Source: Rhizobiaceae bacterium
GTDB lineage: Bacteria; Pseudomonadota; Alphaproteobacteria; Rhizobiales; Rhizobiaceae
Direction: 5' to 3'
Assembly: GCA_027483885.1 (NCBI GenBank)
Contig: JAIXTO010000170.1
Location: 1 to 39,096 of the forward strand
DNA: 39,096 bases
Below, piece after piece: positions 18,310-26,298 of the stretch (positions are counted from its first letter, which is position 1; the number at the start of each line of letters is the position of its first letter). The position numbers and the translations under genes are program-made. A model generated the notes under the pieces. The model did no database searches. It was given only the letters and a program-made list of their open reading frames with translations, and was not told where the DNA came from.

Positions 18310-18921
18310 GTGGACGCCAAGGCGAAGCTCAGATATTTCGATGCCCGCGCCGAAAGGCCGCCGGCATCGCCGGCAAAGGCAGCGACACATTCGGAATTCC
18401 TGCGCACCGGACGCATCTCGCGCGACCGGCGCGACTGGCTGCCCGAGGAACGCCGCTACCTCACCTATGAGGAAGTGGGCGCGCGCACCGAGCTCAAACT
18501 TGCCTCCGCCGGCGAAAAGACCCATGCGCGGATCAATGCCGTTCACCGCGCCATCAAGTTTCCAAAGCTGCTGTTCAGCCGTTCGCTGACGGACACGCCG
18601 CATCTCGGCTATTGCCATGTGACGGCCGCCCGCACCTTCTTCAGCCCCAGACGCCCGGTCAGCTGGTCCTTCTACATCTGCAATTTTTCCGCCGAAATCG
18701 GTGATGAGAAAGAATTCTTCGGCCATATCCGCACCGATTACGCCCGCATGTATTTTGCCGTTGCCATCGAGCGGCAGGAGACAGGCGAAACGCGCATCAA
18801 CCGCACCGTGCGCGGCAACGGCATCCTGTTTCGCACCAGTGATCCGGCAGAGGCGCTGAAGAACGTGCTGATGCTCGGCGCGCCCGAACCTTCATTGCGT
18901 GAGGTCATCGCCAGGCTCTGA
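18310..18921 (+). CDS. Unrecognised 203-aa cytoplasmic protein
   Basis: I do not recognise this protein. It has no signal peptide or membrane helix and is rich in Arg, Phe and Tyr. The N-terminal part is flexible and Ala/Pro-rich. A conserved-looking core includes HSEFLRTGRISRDRRDWLP, RYLTYEEVGARTELKLASAG, SWSFYICNFSAEIG and KEFFGHIRTDYARMYFAVA. Codon use matches its neighbours, so it is a real gene and probably a Rhizobiales-restricted family. GTG at 18310 is chosen because GGAG lies 9 nt upstream. A TTG at 18304 would be only 3 nt from it. It reads towards tsaC with a 45-bp gap and may be co-transcribed with it. Confidence 0.7.
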   Translation: MDAKAKLRYFDARAERPPASPAKAATHSEFLRTGRISRDRRDWLPEERRYLTYEEVGARTELKLASAGEKTHARINAVHRAIKFPKLLFSRSLTDTPHLGYCHVTAARTFFSPRRPVSWSFYICNFSAEIGDEKEFFGHIRTDYARMYFAVAIERQETGETRINRTVRGNGILFRTSDPAEALKNVLMLGAPEPSLREVIARL

Positions 18922-18966
18922 AAGAATTTGCCTCACGGTCGCATTTGGCGCTATGGAAGCGCCATC

Positions 18967-19947
18967 ATGGCAGCACGCATCATCGACATTGCGATAGACC
19001 GCGACGCGGCGGTGACGGAAGCCTGCCGGGTGCTGGGGCAAGGCTTTCCCGTCGCCATTCCCACAGAAACCGTCTACGGCCTTGCCGCCGACGCCACCAA
19101 TCCTGCCGCCGTGACCCGCATCTACGAGACGAAAGGCCGGCCGCGCTTCAATCCGCTGATCTGCCACATGTCCGATCTTGGCATGGCCGAGCGCTACGCC
19201 ATGTTCGACCCGATCTCACGGCTTTTGGCCGAAGCCTTCTGGCCGGGTCCGCTGACGCTGGTTCTGCCCCTGAAGTCCGATTGCGGCATCCACGCGCTCA
19301 CAACCGCCGGCCTCGACAGTGTCGGCATCCGCGTGCCCAAAGGATTTTCCGCAGACCTGATTGCCGCCTTCGGCAAGCCGCTCGCAGCACCCAGCGCCAA
19401 CACATCCGGCAAGATCAGCCCGACATCGGCGCGCCATGTGGCCGACGATCTCGGCGAAAAGCTTGAACTCATCCTTGATGGCGGCAGTGCTGCCGTCGGT
19501 GTGGAATCCACCATTTTGCGCGTCGAGGGCGAGCGCATCCGGCTGCTGCGCCCCGGCGGTCTTGCCGTTGAAGACATCGAGCGACTGACCGGCCGCACGG
19601 TCGAGCGCCAGGACGGCCCCGCCCCTGCCATCGAGGCGCCGGGCATGATGGCCTCGCATTATGCGCCGGGCGCTGCCGTGCGGCTCAATGCCTCATCGGC
19701 AGAACCGGGCGAGGCGTTGATCCGTTTTCATGGGCTGCCCATATCCGGATCAACGGACGCAACCGCGATTTTCGACCTGAGCCCCGAGGGCGATCTGGCG
19801 GAAGCTGCCGCCAATCTGTTCGATTACCTGAAGCGGGCCGATGCGACGGGGGCGACATGCATTGCCATTGCCCCGATCCCCGATCATGGGCTTGGCGAAG
19901 CGATCAACGACCGGCTGTTTCGCGCTGCAGCGCCGCGCGAGGGATAG
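18967..19947 (+). CDS. tsaC: L-threonylcarbamoyladenylate synthase (long Sua5 form)
   Basis: A 326-aa enzyme that makes threonylcarbamoyl-AMP from threonine, bicarbonate and ATP for t6A37 modification of ANN-decoding tRNAs. The YrdC domain (about 1-205) has IPTETVYGLAADATN, the KxR motif at Lys56/Arg58 (ETKGRPRFNPL) and the SxN motif at Ser143/Asn145 (APSANTSGKISPTSARHV). A linker with APGMMASHYAPGA leads into the C-terminal Sua5 domain, making it the longer Sua5/TsaC2 form rather than the short E. coli form. The start at 18967 has GGAAG about 8 nt upstream. An earlier in-frame start at 18928 adds 13 residues and lacks a ribosome site. Confidence 0.94.
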   Translation: MAARIIDIAIDRDAAVTEACRVLGQGFPVAIPTETVYGLAADATNPAAVTRIYETKGRPRFNPLICHMSDLGMAERYAMFDPISRLLAEAFWPGPLTLVLPLKSDCGIHALTTAGLDSVGIRVPKGFSADLIAAFGKPLAAPSANTSGKISPTSARHVADDLGEKLELILDGGSAAVGVESTILRVEGERIRLLRPGGLAVEDIERLTGRTVERQDGPAPAIEAPGMMASHYAPGAAVRLNASSAEPGEALIRFHGLPISGSTDATAIFDLSPEGDLAEAAANLFDYLKRADATGATCIAIAPIPDHGLGEAINDRLFRAAAPREG

Positions 19948-20300
19948 GGGATTGGAGGATGGGACGCATGGCAATTTTTGGAGCCAGAGGCCCCCTCATC
20001 CGCCTGCCGGCACCTTCTCCCCGAGGGGAGAAGGGAGACCGCCGCAAACTCATCAGTTCACCTCTACCCAGGCAGATGGGCGGTTGCGGAAGCCCTGGCC
20101 GTGTCCCCTCTTGGCCAGCGCCCCCTCACCCCGCCTGCGCTTTGCTCGGCGGACCTCTCCCAGAGGGAAGAGGGGAACCGCAGACCTTGCGGCAACATCC
20201 CTTCTCCCCTCGGGGAGAAGGTGCCGGCAGGCGGATGAGGGGGCGGCTTGCTCCGTCAAACACCGTATAAACCACGCCGCACACCCCAAGGAGACACCCC
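19948..20300. other. Intergenic region dominated by an inverted repeat
   Basis: A 353-bp gap that holds the 47-bp inverted repeat described separately. Its middle (about 20120-20185) has related GC-rich palindromic sequence. The ribosome site of the next gene (AAGGAG at 20290-20295) lies at its right end. No convincing gene is seen. Confidence 0.65.
19990..20244. repeat. Palindromic repeat element bounded by 47-bp perfect inverted repeats
   Basis: Bases 19990-20036 and 20198-20244 are exact reverse complements of each other over 47 nt, 161 bp apart. Each arm contains its own hairpin (CCTTCTCCCC and GGGGAGAAGG). The arm sequence resembles GC-rich repeats I associate with rhizobial intergenic spacers. 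The middle carries similar palindromic sequence around 20120-20185. No transposase is encoded, so this would be a non-autonomous, REP/MITE-like element. Copy number elsewhere cannot be judged from this window. Confidence 0.75.
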
Positions 20301-21734
20301 ATGGACGCCCATAAAAACCCGAGCAGCGACCTTCTCTCCCGTTTCACGGCCATTGTCGGAGAAGCAAACGTGGTGACGGGCGAAGCGGACATGGCGCCGC
20401 ATCTGGTGGAAAACCGCGGCCTCTACAAAGGCGCCTCGCCGATGCTCCTGAAGCCGGGCTCGACGGCGGAGGTCTCAGCGATAATGAAGCTTGCCTCCGA
20501 GACCGGCACCGCCATCGTGCCGCAGACCGGCAATACCGGTCTCGTCGGCGGCCAGACGCCGAGCGCCGATGGCAGCCAAATCCTCCTGTCACTGGAGCGG
20601 ATGAACAAGATCCGCGATATCGATCCGCTTGCCAATGTGCTGGTGGTCGATGGCGGTTGCATTCTGGCCGACGTGCAGAAGGCGGCGGAGAATGTCGGGC
20701 GGCTGTTTCCGCTGTCGCTCGGCTCGGAAGGCTCCTGCCGCATCGGCGGCAATCTGTCGACCAATGCCGGCGGAACCGCCGTTCTTGCCGATGTCAACAT
20801 GCGCCAGCTTTGCCTCGGCCTTGAAGTGGTGCTGCCGACCGGCGAGATCTGGGACGGGTTGCGGCGCCTCAAAAAGGACAATACCGGCTACGACCTGCGC
20901 GACCTCTTCATCGGCGCCGAAGGTACGCTCGGGATCATCACCGGTGCGGTGCTCAAACTTTTCCCGCAGCCGGCCGGCCATCAGGTGGCCTTTGTCGGGC
21001 TCGCCTCGCCGGAGATGGCGCTGCATCTTTTCGAAAAGGCCTCCAACCTTTGCGGCACGGCGCTGACCGGCTTCGAGCTGATGCCGCGCATCGGCGTCGA
21101 TTTTACCACCCGCCACATTGCGGGCGTGCGCGACCCCTTAAGCTCGATCCATGACTGGTATGTTCTCATCGACATCTCCACCAATGATTCCGCCGAAACA
21201 GCGCAGGTGATGGTGGAAACGCTTCTGGAACAGGGGCTGGAGGCCGGCCTTATCGAGGATGCGGTGATCGCTACTTCCGTTGCCCAGCAGAAAGCGCTGT
21301 GGCACATGCGCGAAAGCATGTCGGATGCGCAAAAGCCGGAGGGCGGCTCGATCAAACACGATGTGTCCGTGCCGGTCTCGAAAATTCCGGCCTTTATGGC
21401 GGAGGCGGAAAAGGGCGTGCTGGCGGCGATGCCGGGTGCGCGCATCTGCGCCTTCGGGCATCTCGGCGACGGCAATATCCATTACAACATTTCCCAGCCG
21501 GTCGGTGCCGACAAGGCCGAATTCCTCGGCCGCTGGCGCGAGATGAACGCCATCGTGCATGGCATCGTGCTGGAAGCGGGAGGCTCGATTTCGGCCGAAC
21601 ATGGCATCGGCCAGCTGAAGCGGGACGAACTGGCCAAGATCCGTTCCGAGATCGAGATCGACCTGATGCGCCGCATCAAGCGTGCCTTCGATCCCGCCGG
21701 CATCATGAACCCCGGCAAGGTCGTCAGCGTCTGA
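20301..21734 (+). CDS. FAD-binding 2-hydroxyacid dehydrogenase (GlcD / D-2-hydroxyglutarate type)
   Basis: A 477-aa flavoprotein of the FAD_binding_4 plus FAD-oxidase_C family, oxidising a D-2-hydroxyacid such as D-2-hydroxyglutarate or D-lactate. The FAD-binding part has VPQTGNTGLVGGQTP, SLGSEGSCRIGGNLSTNAGG and FIGAEGTLGIITGAVLKL. The C-terminal substrate and metal region has AFGHLGDGNIHYNISQP (metal-binding His residues) and SAEHGIGQLKRDEL. The PQTGNTGLVGG version of the loop fits the D-2-hydroxyglutarate dehydrogenase branch somewhat better than the glycolate oxidase GlcD branch. ATG at 20301 has AGGAG 7 nt upstream. The gene stands alone after a palindromic repeat. Confidence 0.9.
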   Translation: MDAHKNPSSDLLSRFTAIVGEANVVTGEADMAPHLVENRGLYKGASPMLLKPGSTAEVSAIMKLASETGTAIVPQTGNTGLVGGQTPSADGSQILLSLERMNKIRDIDPLANVLVVDGGCILADVQKAAENVGRLFPLSLGSEGSCRIGGNLSTNAGGTAVLADVNMRQLCLGLEVVLPTGEIWDGLRRLKKDNTGYDLRDLFIGAEGTLGIITGAVLKLFPQPAGHQVAFVGLASPEMALHLFEKASNLCGTALTGFELMPRIGVDFTTRHIAGVRDPLSSIHDWYVLIDISTNDSAETAQVMVETLLEQGLEAGLIEDAVIATSVAQQKALWHMRESMSDAQKPEGGSIKHDVSVPVSKIPAFMAEAEKGVLAAMPGARICAFGHLGDGNIHYNISQPVGADKAEFLGRWREMNAIVHGIVLEAGGSISAEHGIGQLKRDELAKIRSEIEIDLMRRIKRAFDPAGIMNPGKVVSV

Positions 21735-21762
21735 CGCAACCTTGCGGGGCTGTCGCCGGCCG

Positions 21763-24066
21763 TCAGCGGTTCTGCGAGAGTGAATAGAGAAGATCGGCGC
21801 TGATGCCGCCATCCGAGCCGCTGCCGGTGAGGATGGACAGCGCCGAGGAACTGGAATCGGAATTCTGCACGTCGTACATGACGGTGAATTTCTCCACCAT
21901 CTTCGACACTTTTTCCGGATCCTTGAGATCCTCGAGGTTCATGTATTTTTTGACAAGCGCTGCCTGCTTGTCGACGTCGAGATTGCTGAAACTGTCGGGC
22001 AGCTGGTAGCTGACGCGGAAAAATTCCAGCAGCGCTGTATCGCCGAGAATATCGTAGGCGCTGGTGATGGAATGCGACATGCGCTCGAAATAGAGCGCCA
22101 GGCGCACGCCCGCATTGCTTTCGCCCTCGCCCTCCTCAAGGCTCTGGCGGGTATATTTATTCTGCGTTTCCAGCACCTTGCCGGTGCTCTGGGCGCCGGC
22201 CATGCGGTCGTCGGTCAGCTTGCCGCTGGCGTCGAAATTGAAGGTGCCGAGAATTTCAGCCCAGACGGTATCGGCCTGTTTGTTGACGAAGCTGTTGGCA
22301 TCGTTGAGATCAGAGGAAAAGACCTGTTTCAGGAAATCCTTGCTGACGGATTTCGGATCGACGTCATAGGCGGTGAGAAGGACATTCACCAGACGGTCGT
22401 CGTTCACAAACTCCGATGCGGTCTGGATGGACAACATCTTGGTCGAATAATACTTGACCTCGGTGGAGGCCGCTTCCTTGGCCGCCGTCTTTTTGTCCTC
22501 ATCGAGGAAGCGCGTCATCTGCACGGTATAGTCGGAGGCGACAGACGTGATGGTGCCCTGCGACTGCGCCGTCAGCGGCACTGTCACGTCGCCCTTGGCG
22601 TTGAAGTTGAAGGCTTTGGCCAAAGTCAGATAGCGATCGTCCTTCAGCGTGTAGATATAGCTCTTGGGGTCGTCGAGATTGCTCATCAGCGCCTGACGCA
22701 CGGTAAACTTCGAGACCTTGTCGGGATCGAGGCCGACCGCCTTCAGGGCGAAGTCATAGACATCGCTCTTGTCCATGAACTCGGCAACGCTGTCGATTTC
22801 CGAGATCGCCGCCTTGTAGAGGCTGGTCGCCTTTTCGTCGGCGGTATCCTGCGCGTCGTTATAGGTGCTGTAATAGCGGTTGACCGTGGCGGCCTGCTGG
22901 GTGGCGGTCTGGGCAGCGCCGGCCGTTGCCGTTCCATCGGTTGCAAAGCCAAAATCCTTCGCCAGTTCCAGATAGGCCGGATTGCTGGTCCCGAAGCGGT
23001 TGGCATAGCTGTTGGGATCGTTGAGGTCGCTGGTCAGGATCTGCTCGATGGTGGAACTGACCACGGTGATACCGGAGAGCCCATAGGACGTCTTGATGAA
23101 GTTGTAGAGCCGGCGGTCTGCGATAATGTCGGAGACATTGTCGACCGAAGCCATCTTTTCCTTGAAATAATCGGCCTCGTTCACCGCCGTTGCCGTCGAC
23201 AGGCGGGTCTGCTTGCTGAGATAGAGATCGTTGATGGTTTCCTTCTGCGCGGCCGTCTGCGCGCCGCTGGACGGCACACTGCCATCGGTATTGAAGCTGA
23301 AGGCATCGGCCATGTCGTAATAGGACTGGATCGAGGTGAGCTTGGCGTCATAACCATCGATCTCCGTCTGGATGACGGCCTTGTCGGCCGTCGTGGTGGC
23401 CGCGGCAAGCCGCGTCTGCGCATCCGCCACCTGCGCGTTCAGCGTATCGCGCTGCGGCCCGAGCGTCTGGTTGATCGTGCTTGAACTGTCGCTGGTATCG
23501 CTCGACAGAACGCCCTTCAAAAACGTGCGCGAATAATAGGTGTCCGACACGCCGTAGGAGGTGAAGAGATAGCTCCGCAGGCGGTCATTGTTGAGGAGAT
23601 CATCGACGGAGCCGATCTCGCCCATCATCGAATTGAAATAATTCGTCTCGGTGGTCACGGCATCGCCCTGGCTCACCATGGTGGACGTATAAAGGCCGAC
23701 CATCGCATCGACCTGCGTGGCCGACTGCGCCGTCTTTTCTTCGGAGGAGAAATTGAAGGCGGTGGCGAAATCACGGTATCGGTCGTCGGTCAGCTTGTTG
23801 GCAAAGCTGTCTTCATCGGAGAGATCGCTTTCAAGCACCTTGCGCATGAAGGCCTTGGCATAGGTCATATCTTCCAGACCGAACGCCTTCATCGCATAGG
23901 AATAGAGCCGGTAATCATCGAGCAGGTTATCGACCGAGGTAACCTTTGAGATGTTTTCCTTGTAGTAAGCGGCCTCGCGCGAGACGTCGGACTGCTTTGC
24001 AACACGCTTCAGGCTGGCCTGAAGGTCGCGGTTCACAAGGTCATAGCTCAGGTAGGTCGATACCAT
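21763..24066 (-). CDS. Large DUF1217 multi-repeat protein, possible flagellum-associated
   Basis: A 767-aa protein built from about six divergent copies of a helical unit matching the DUF1217 family: residues about 34-107, 143-261, 300-378, 417-492, 539-615 and 659-735. Each copy follows the plan YYxxxxxxxxSVxxLLxDxRLxxYxxxAxGL, then FxxxVLxSDLxDxxSxxN, then YxxxAxAFNFxxxG. Copy 2 is interrupted by a coiled-coil insert (about 203-248). The protein is Ser/Asp/Thr-rich, acidic and has no signal peptide, as expected for a protein exported by a flagellar-type apparatus. DUF1217 genes are often found in rhizobial flagellar clusters, but no flagellar genes are seen here. The ATG at 24066 has AAGGG 8 nt upstream. 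It is divergent from a DUF6101-like gene. The function is not known. Confidence 0.85.
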   Translation of the reverse strand: MVSTYLSYDLVNRDLQASLKRVAKQSDVSREAAYYKENISKVTSVDNLLDDYRLYSYAMKAFGLEDMTYAKAFMRKVLESDLSDEDSFANKLTDDRYRDFATAFNFSSEEKTAQSATQVDAMVGLYTSTMVSQGDAVTTETNYFNSMMGEIGSVDDLLNNDRLRSYLFTSYGVSDTYYSRTFLKGVLSSDTSDSSSTINQTLGPQRDTLNAQVADAQTRLAAATTTADKAVIQTEIDGYDAKLTSIQSYYDMADAFSFNTDGSVPSSGAQTAAQKETINDLYLSKQTRLSTATAVNEADYFKEKMASVDNVSDIIADRRLYNFIKTSYGLSGITVVSSTIEQILTSDLNDPNSYANRFGTSNPAYLELAKDFGFATDGTATAGAAQTATQQAATVNRYYSTYNDAQDTADEKATSLYKAAISEIDSVAEFMDKSDVYDFALKAVGLDPDKVSKFTVRQALMSNLDDPKSYIYTLKDDRYLTLAKAFNFNAKGDVTVPLTAQSQGTITSVASDYTVQMTRFLDEDKKTAAKEAASTEVKYYSTKMLSIQTASEFVNDDRLVNVLLTAYDVDPKSVSKDFLKQVFSSDLNDANSFVNKQADTVWAEILGTFNFDASGKLTDDRMAGAQSTGKVLETQNKYTRQSLEEGEGESNAGVRLALYFERMSHSITSAYDILGDTALLEFFRVSYQLPDSFSNLDVDKQAALVKKYMNLEDLKDPEKVSKMVEKFTVMYDVQNSDSSSSALSILTGSGSDGGISADLLYSLSQNR

Positions 24067-24400
24067 TTCGGTGGCCCTTATCTCCCGTTGACGGTTCAGG
24101 ACAGTGCGCCGGATGATACGTCAACGAAACTTAAAGAATTGCTCTTTGGCCTTTGCACGCTGGGCTTGCCCGGACCTGACCTCCTGTCAAAAGATGTTTT
24201 AGACCCACACAAAACGGCGGAAATTCACGTTCAGGAAACCTTGCCGGATTCACTTTTGCTAACCATCAGGGGAGGCAAAGATTTCTTAACCGCAATTTTT
24301 AAGTGGTTCTGGAAAGGCGCCGCCTATGTTGGCCCCATCAGAGGACAAAAGTCCCGACAAGAGATCCGGCAGCGGCTCTCGGGTAAAACAAGGGTAGCAA
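24067..24400. other. AT-richer divergent intergenic region
   Basis: A 334-bp region between the divergent DUF1217 and DUF6101-like genes, more AT-rich than its surroundings from about 24120 to 24310. It must hold both promoters. I cannot name a sigma-factor site with confidence and see no structured RNA. Confidence 0.6.
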
Positions 24401-24973
24401 TTGACGATGACAAATACGGTTCTGAAGCCCTCATGGGCAGGTGCAACACTTCGGCTCGACCCGTCGCGTTTCCCCCAGCAGATCACGTACAGGCTGCATG
24501 ATGCCGCCGGCGATGTCACCATTACCATCGACGAACGCGGCGCAGTCCTGCGCAAGATCCTTCCCGGCAGCGGGCTTCCGCTGTCGTTCGCTCTTCCGGC
24601 CCGCGCCTTCAAGGGTGTCGCGGCCCGGGCCATCGACCACGGCAACGGAGACGTGACCGTCACGCTGGAACTGCACCACGACGACGTGGACCTGTGCATT
24701 CCGCTGCTCGTGGCACATGATCTCTGCGACATCGCCGCAGACTGGCGCAGCTGGTCGGAAGCCTTCCGCATTCCCATGCTGATGGTGGAAGCCGACGGCA
24801 TTGCCCGGCCGCTGGAAAACCATCTCGGCGAAGTGCGCATGCAAGATACCAAGCCGCGCCGCCGCCACTCCTATTTCGCCGCCCGCCGCCCGCGTTTCCT
24901 CGTGCGCCGATCCACCGGCAGCCTGGGTGTCGCGATGCGCATCGAAGGCAAGGAGATCATCGCGCGGCGCTGA
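24401..24973 (+). CDS. DUF6101-like conserved hypothetical protein
   Basis: A 190-aa protein, probably the DUF6101 family conserved in Rhizobiales, but I hold that name loosely. It has no signal peptide or membrane helix. The N-terminal half looks beta-rich (GATLRLDPSRFPQQITYRLHD, GDVTITIDERGAVLRKIL). The C-terminal end is strongly basic (KPRRRHSYFAARRPRFLVRR), suggesting nucleic-acid or phospholipid contact. The start is TTG at 24401 by ribosome spacing (AAGGG, 6 nt). An ATG at 24407 is two codons downstream with 12-nt spacing and is also possible. It faces ubiA with a shared terminator between. Confidence 0.72.
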   Translation: MTMTNTVLKPSWAGATLRLDPSRFPQQITYRLHDAAGDVTITIDERGAVLRKILPGSGLPLSFALPARAFKGVAARAIDHGNGDVTVTLELHHDDVDLCIPLLVAHDLCDIAADWRSWSEAFRIPMLMVEADGIARPLENHLGEVRMQDTKPRRRHSYFAARRPRFLVRRSTGSLGVAMRIEGKEIIARR

Positions 24974-25019
24974 TCGACCGGCCACCGCCAGGCCACATCC
25001 GGAACTATAGACCTCCCGC

Positions 25020-25050
25020 AAAAGAGCCCGGCACCCCTGCCCGGGCTCTC
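25020..25050. terminator. Terminator between the DUF6101-like gene and ubiA
   Basis: A 9-bp stem (25024-25032 with 25042-25050) with GC-rich flanks lies between convergent stop codons. On the minus strand it is followed by TTTT, so it chiefly suits ubiA. On the plus strand the T content is low. Confidence 0.78.
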
Positions 25051-25077
25051 TTCGCATTGGGGCACATCACAAAAAAC

Positions 25078-26040
25078 TCAGCCGCCGTGGCTGACCAGCG
25101 ATACGACGAGGCTTAAAAAAATCACCCCGCCAACGCGGCCGTTGAACTTGAAGAGCCGCATGCAGTGATCGGGATTGTCGATATCGAGGATCAGGATCTG
25201 CCAGGCAAACATCAGGGCGGCAATAAAAAGCCCGATATAACCGAGAACGCTGACATGCGCCGCCATGAAGGCAAACAACAGGAACACCAGCGCCAGAGCG
25301 TAAATGCCGGAGAGCCACGCCTTGGTGTTTTCGGCAAACAGGCGCGCGGTGGAGCGAACGCCGACCAGCGCATCGTCCTCCTTGTCCTGATGGGCATAGA
25401 TGGTGTCGTAACCGACAGTCCAGGCGATGGCGGCGAGATAAAGCCAGATCGGCGCCCAGGAGAGGCTTGCAAAGACGCCCGCCCAGCCCATCAGCGCACC
25501 CCAGGAAAACGCAAGGCCGAGAAAGAACTGCGGCCAGTCGGTAAAACGCTTGGCAAACGGATAGATCACCACCACCAGCAGCGAGGCAAAGCCCAAAAGG
25601 ATGGTGAAGGTGTTGAACTGCAACAGCACGACGAGCCCGACCAGCGCCTGCAGCAGAATAAAAATCTTCGCCTGAAGCCGCGTGGCGCGCCCCGAGGGCA
25701 GCGGACGCGAGCGCGTGCGGGCCACTTCGCTGTCGATTCTGTGGTCGACCAGATCGTTATAGGTGCAGCCGGCGCCGCGCATGGCAACCGAACCGACGAA
25801 GAACAGAAAGAGATGCGCAAGCTTCAGTTCCAGCGAAAACCCGCCATCCGGTGCCGCATCGGCATTGGCGGCCAACGCTGCCGACCAGAAGCACGGCCAC
25901 ATCAATAACTGCCAGCCGATCGGCCTGTCCCAGCGGGCAAGCTGCGCATAAGGCCAAAGCGCGCGCGGCAGGAACCGGTAAACCCAGTTATCGGAGGGGG
26001 CATCGGCCACGCGGCCGGAAAGATCAGATGTCGTGCTCAT
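25078..26040 (-). CDS. ubiA: 4-hydroxybenzoate polyprenyltransferase
   Basis: A 320-aa integral membrane prenyltransferase that attaches the polyprenyl tail to 4-hydroxybenzoate in ubiquinone synthesis. The first Asp-rich motif is at Asn95-Asp103 (YNDLVDHRIDSEVARTRSRP). The second is at Asp212-Asp222 (GYDTIYAHQDKEDD). The substrate-side segment DRPIGWQLLMWPCFWSA is family-typical. About eight membrane helices are seen between the motifs. Length and motifs are normal, with no sign of decay. It stands alone on the minus strand, convergent with the DUF6101-like gene. The ATG at 26040 has only a weak ribosome site. Confidence 0.95.
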   Translation of the reverse strand: MSTTSDLSGRVADAPSDNWVYRFLPRALWPYAQLARWDRPIGWQLLMWPCFWSAALAANADAAPDGGFSLELKLAHLFLFFVGSVAMRGAGCTYNDLVDHRIDSEVARTRSRPLPSGRATRLQAKIFILLQALVGLVVLLQFNTFTILLGFASLLVVVIYPFAKRFTDWPQFFLGLAFSWGALMGWAGVFASLSWAPIWLYLAAIAWTVGYDTIYAHQDKEDDALVGVRSTARLFAENTKAWLSGIYALALVFLLFAFMAAHVSVLGYIGLFIAALMFAWQILILDIDNPDHCMRLFKFNGRVGGVIFLSLVVSLVSHGG

Positions 26041-26220
26041 GGCTCAAACTTCTAAAAGCTTTACCGCCAAAAGCAATCGGGTGGATTGTCACGCAAGGGT
26101 GGTTGTGGTGATTGCGGGTTGAGTGGGGTTTCGCATTTCCAGCGTTCCGGCGACGTACAACGGCCCCATGCGGAAGAACCTGAGACAGATCTTGTCAGAA
26201 GCCAAGAAAATCTGCCCCAA

Positions 26221-26257
26221 CCTGCCGCAATGCGGCAGGCCGCCGAACCGGGTTCGG
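26221..26257. terminator. Two adjacent perfect hairpins downstream of tex
   Basis: Two perfect palindromes sit 3 nt apart: a 9-bp stem with a 1-nt centre (26221-26229 with 26231-26239) and a 7-bp stem with a 1-nt centre (26243-26249 with 26251-26257). They begin about 40 bp after the tex stop on the minus strand. An ATTTTC stretch lies further downstream. They may end the tex transcript, or could be protein-binding palindromes. Confidence 0.45.
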
Positions 26258-26298
26258 CAGCCGCACGTTTTGTCCACCTGGGATCGTGACGAAAAGCC

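Noticed and set aside
22072..23484. A 470-codon plus-strand open frame opposite the DUF1217 gene
   Set aside because: The minus-strand protein shows a repeated domain pattern and a good ribosome site. The plus-strand frame shows none.
26123..26298. A possible small gene starting at 26123 or 26168 upstream of tex's end
   Set aside because: The frame continues into tex antisense, no ribosome site is seen, and it contains the two palindromes.
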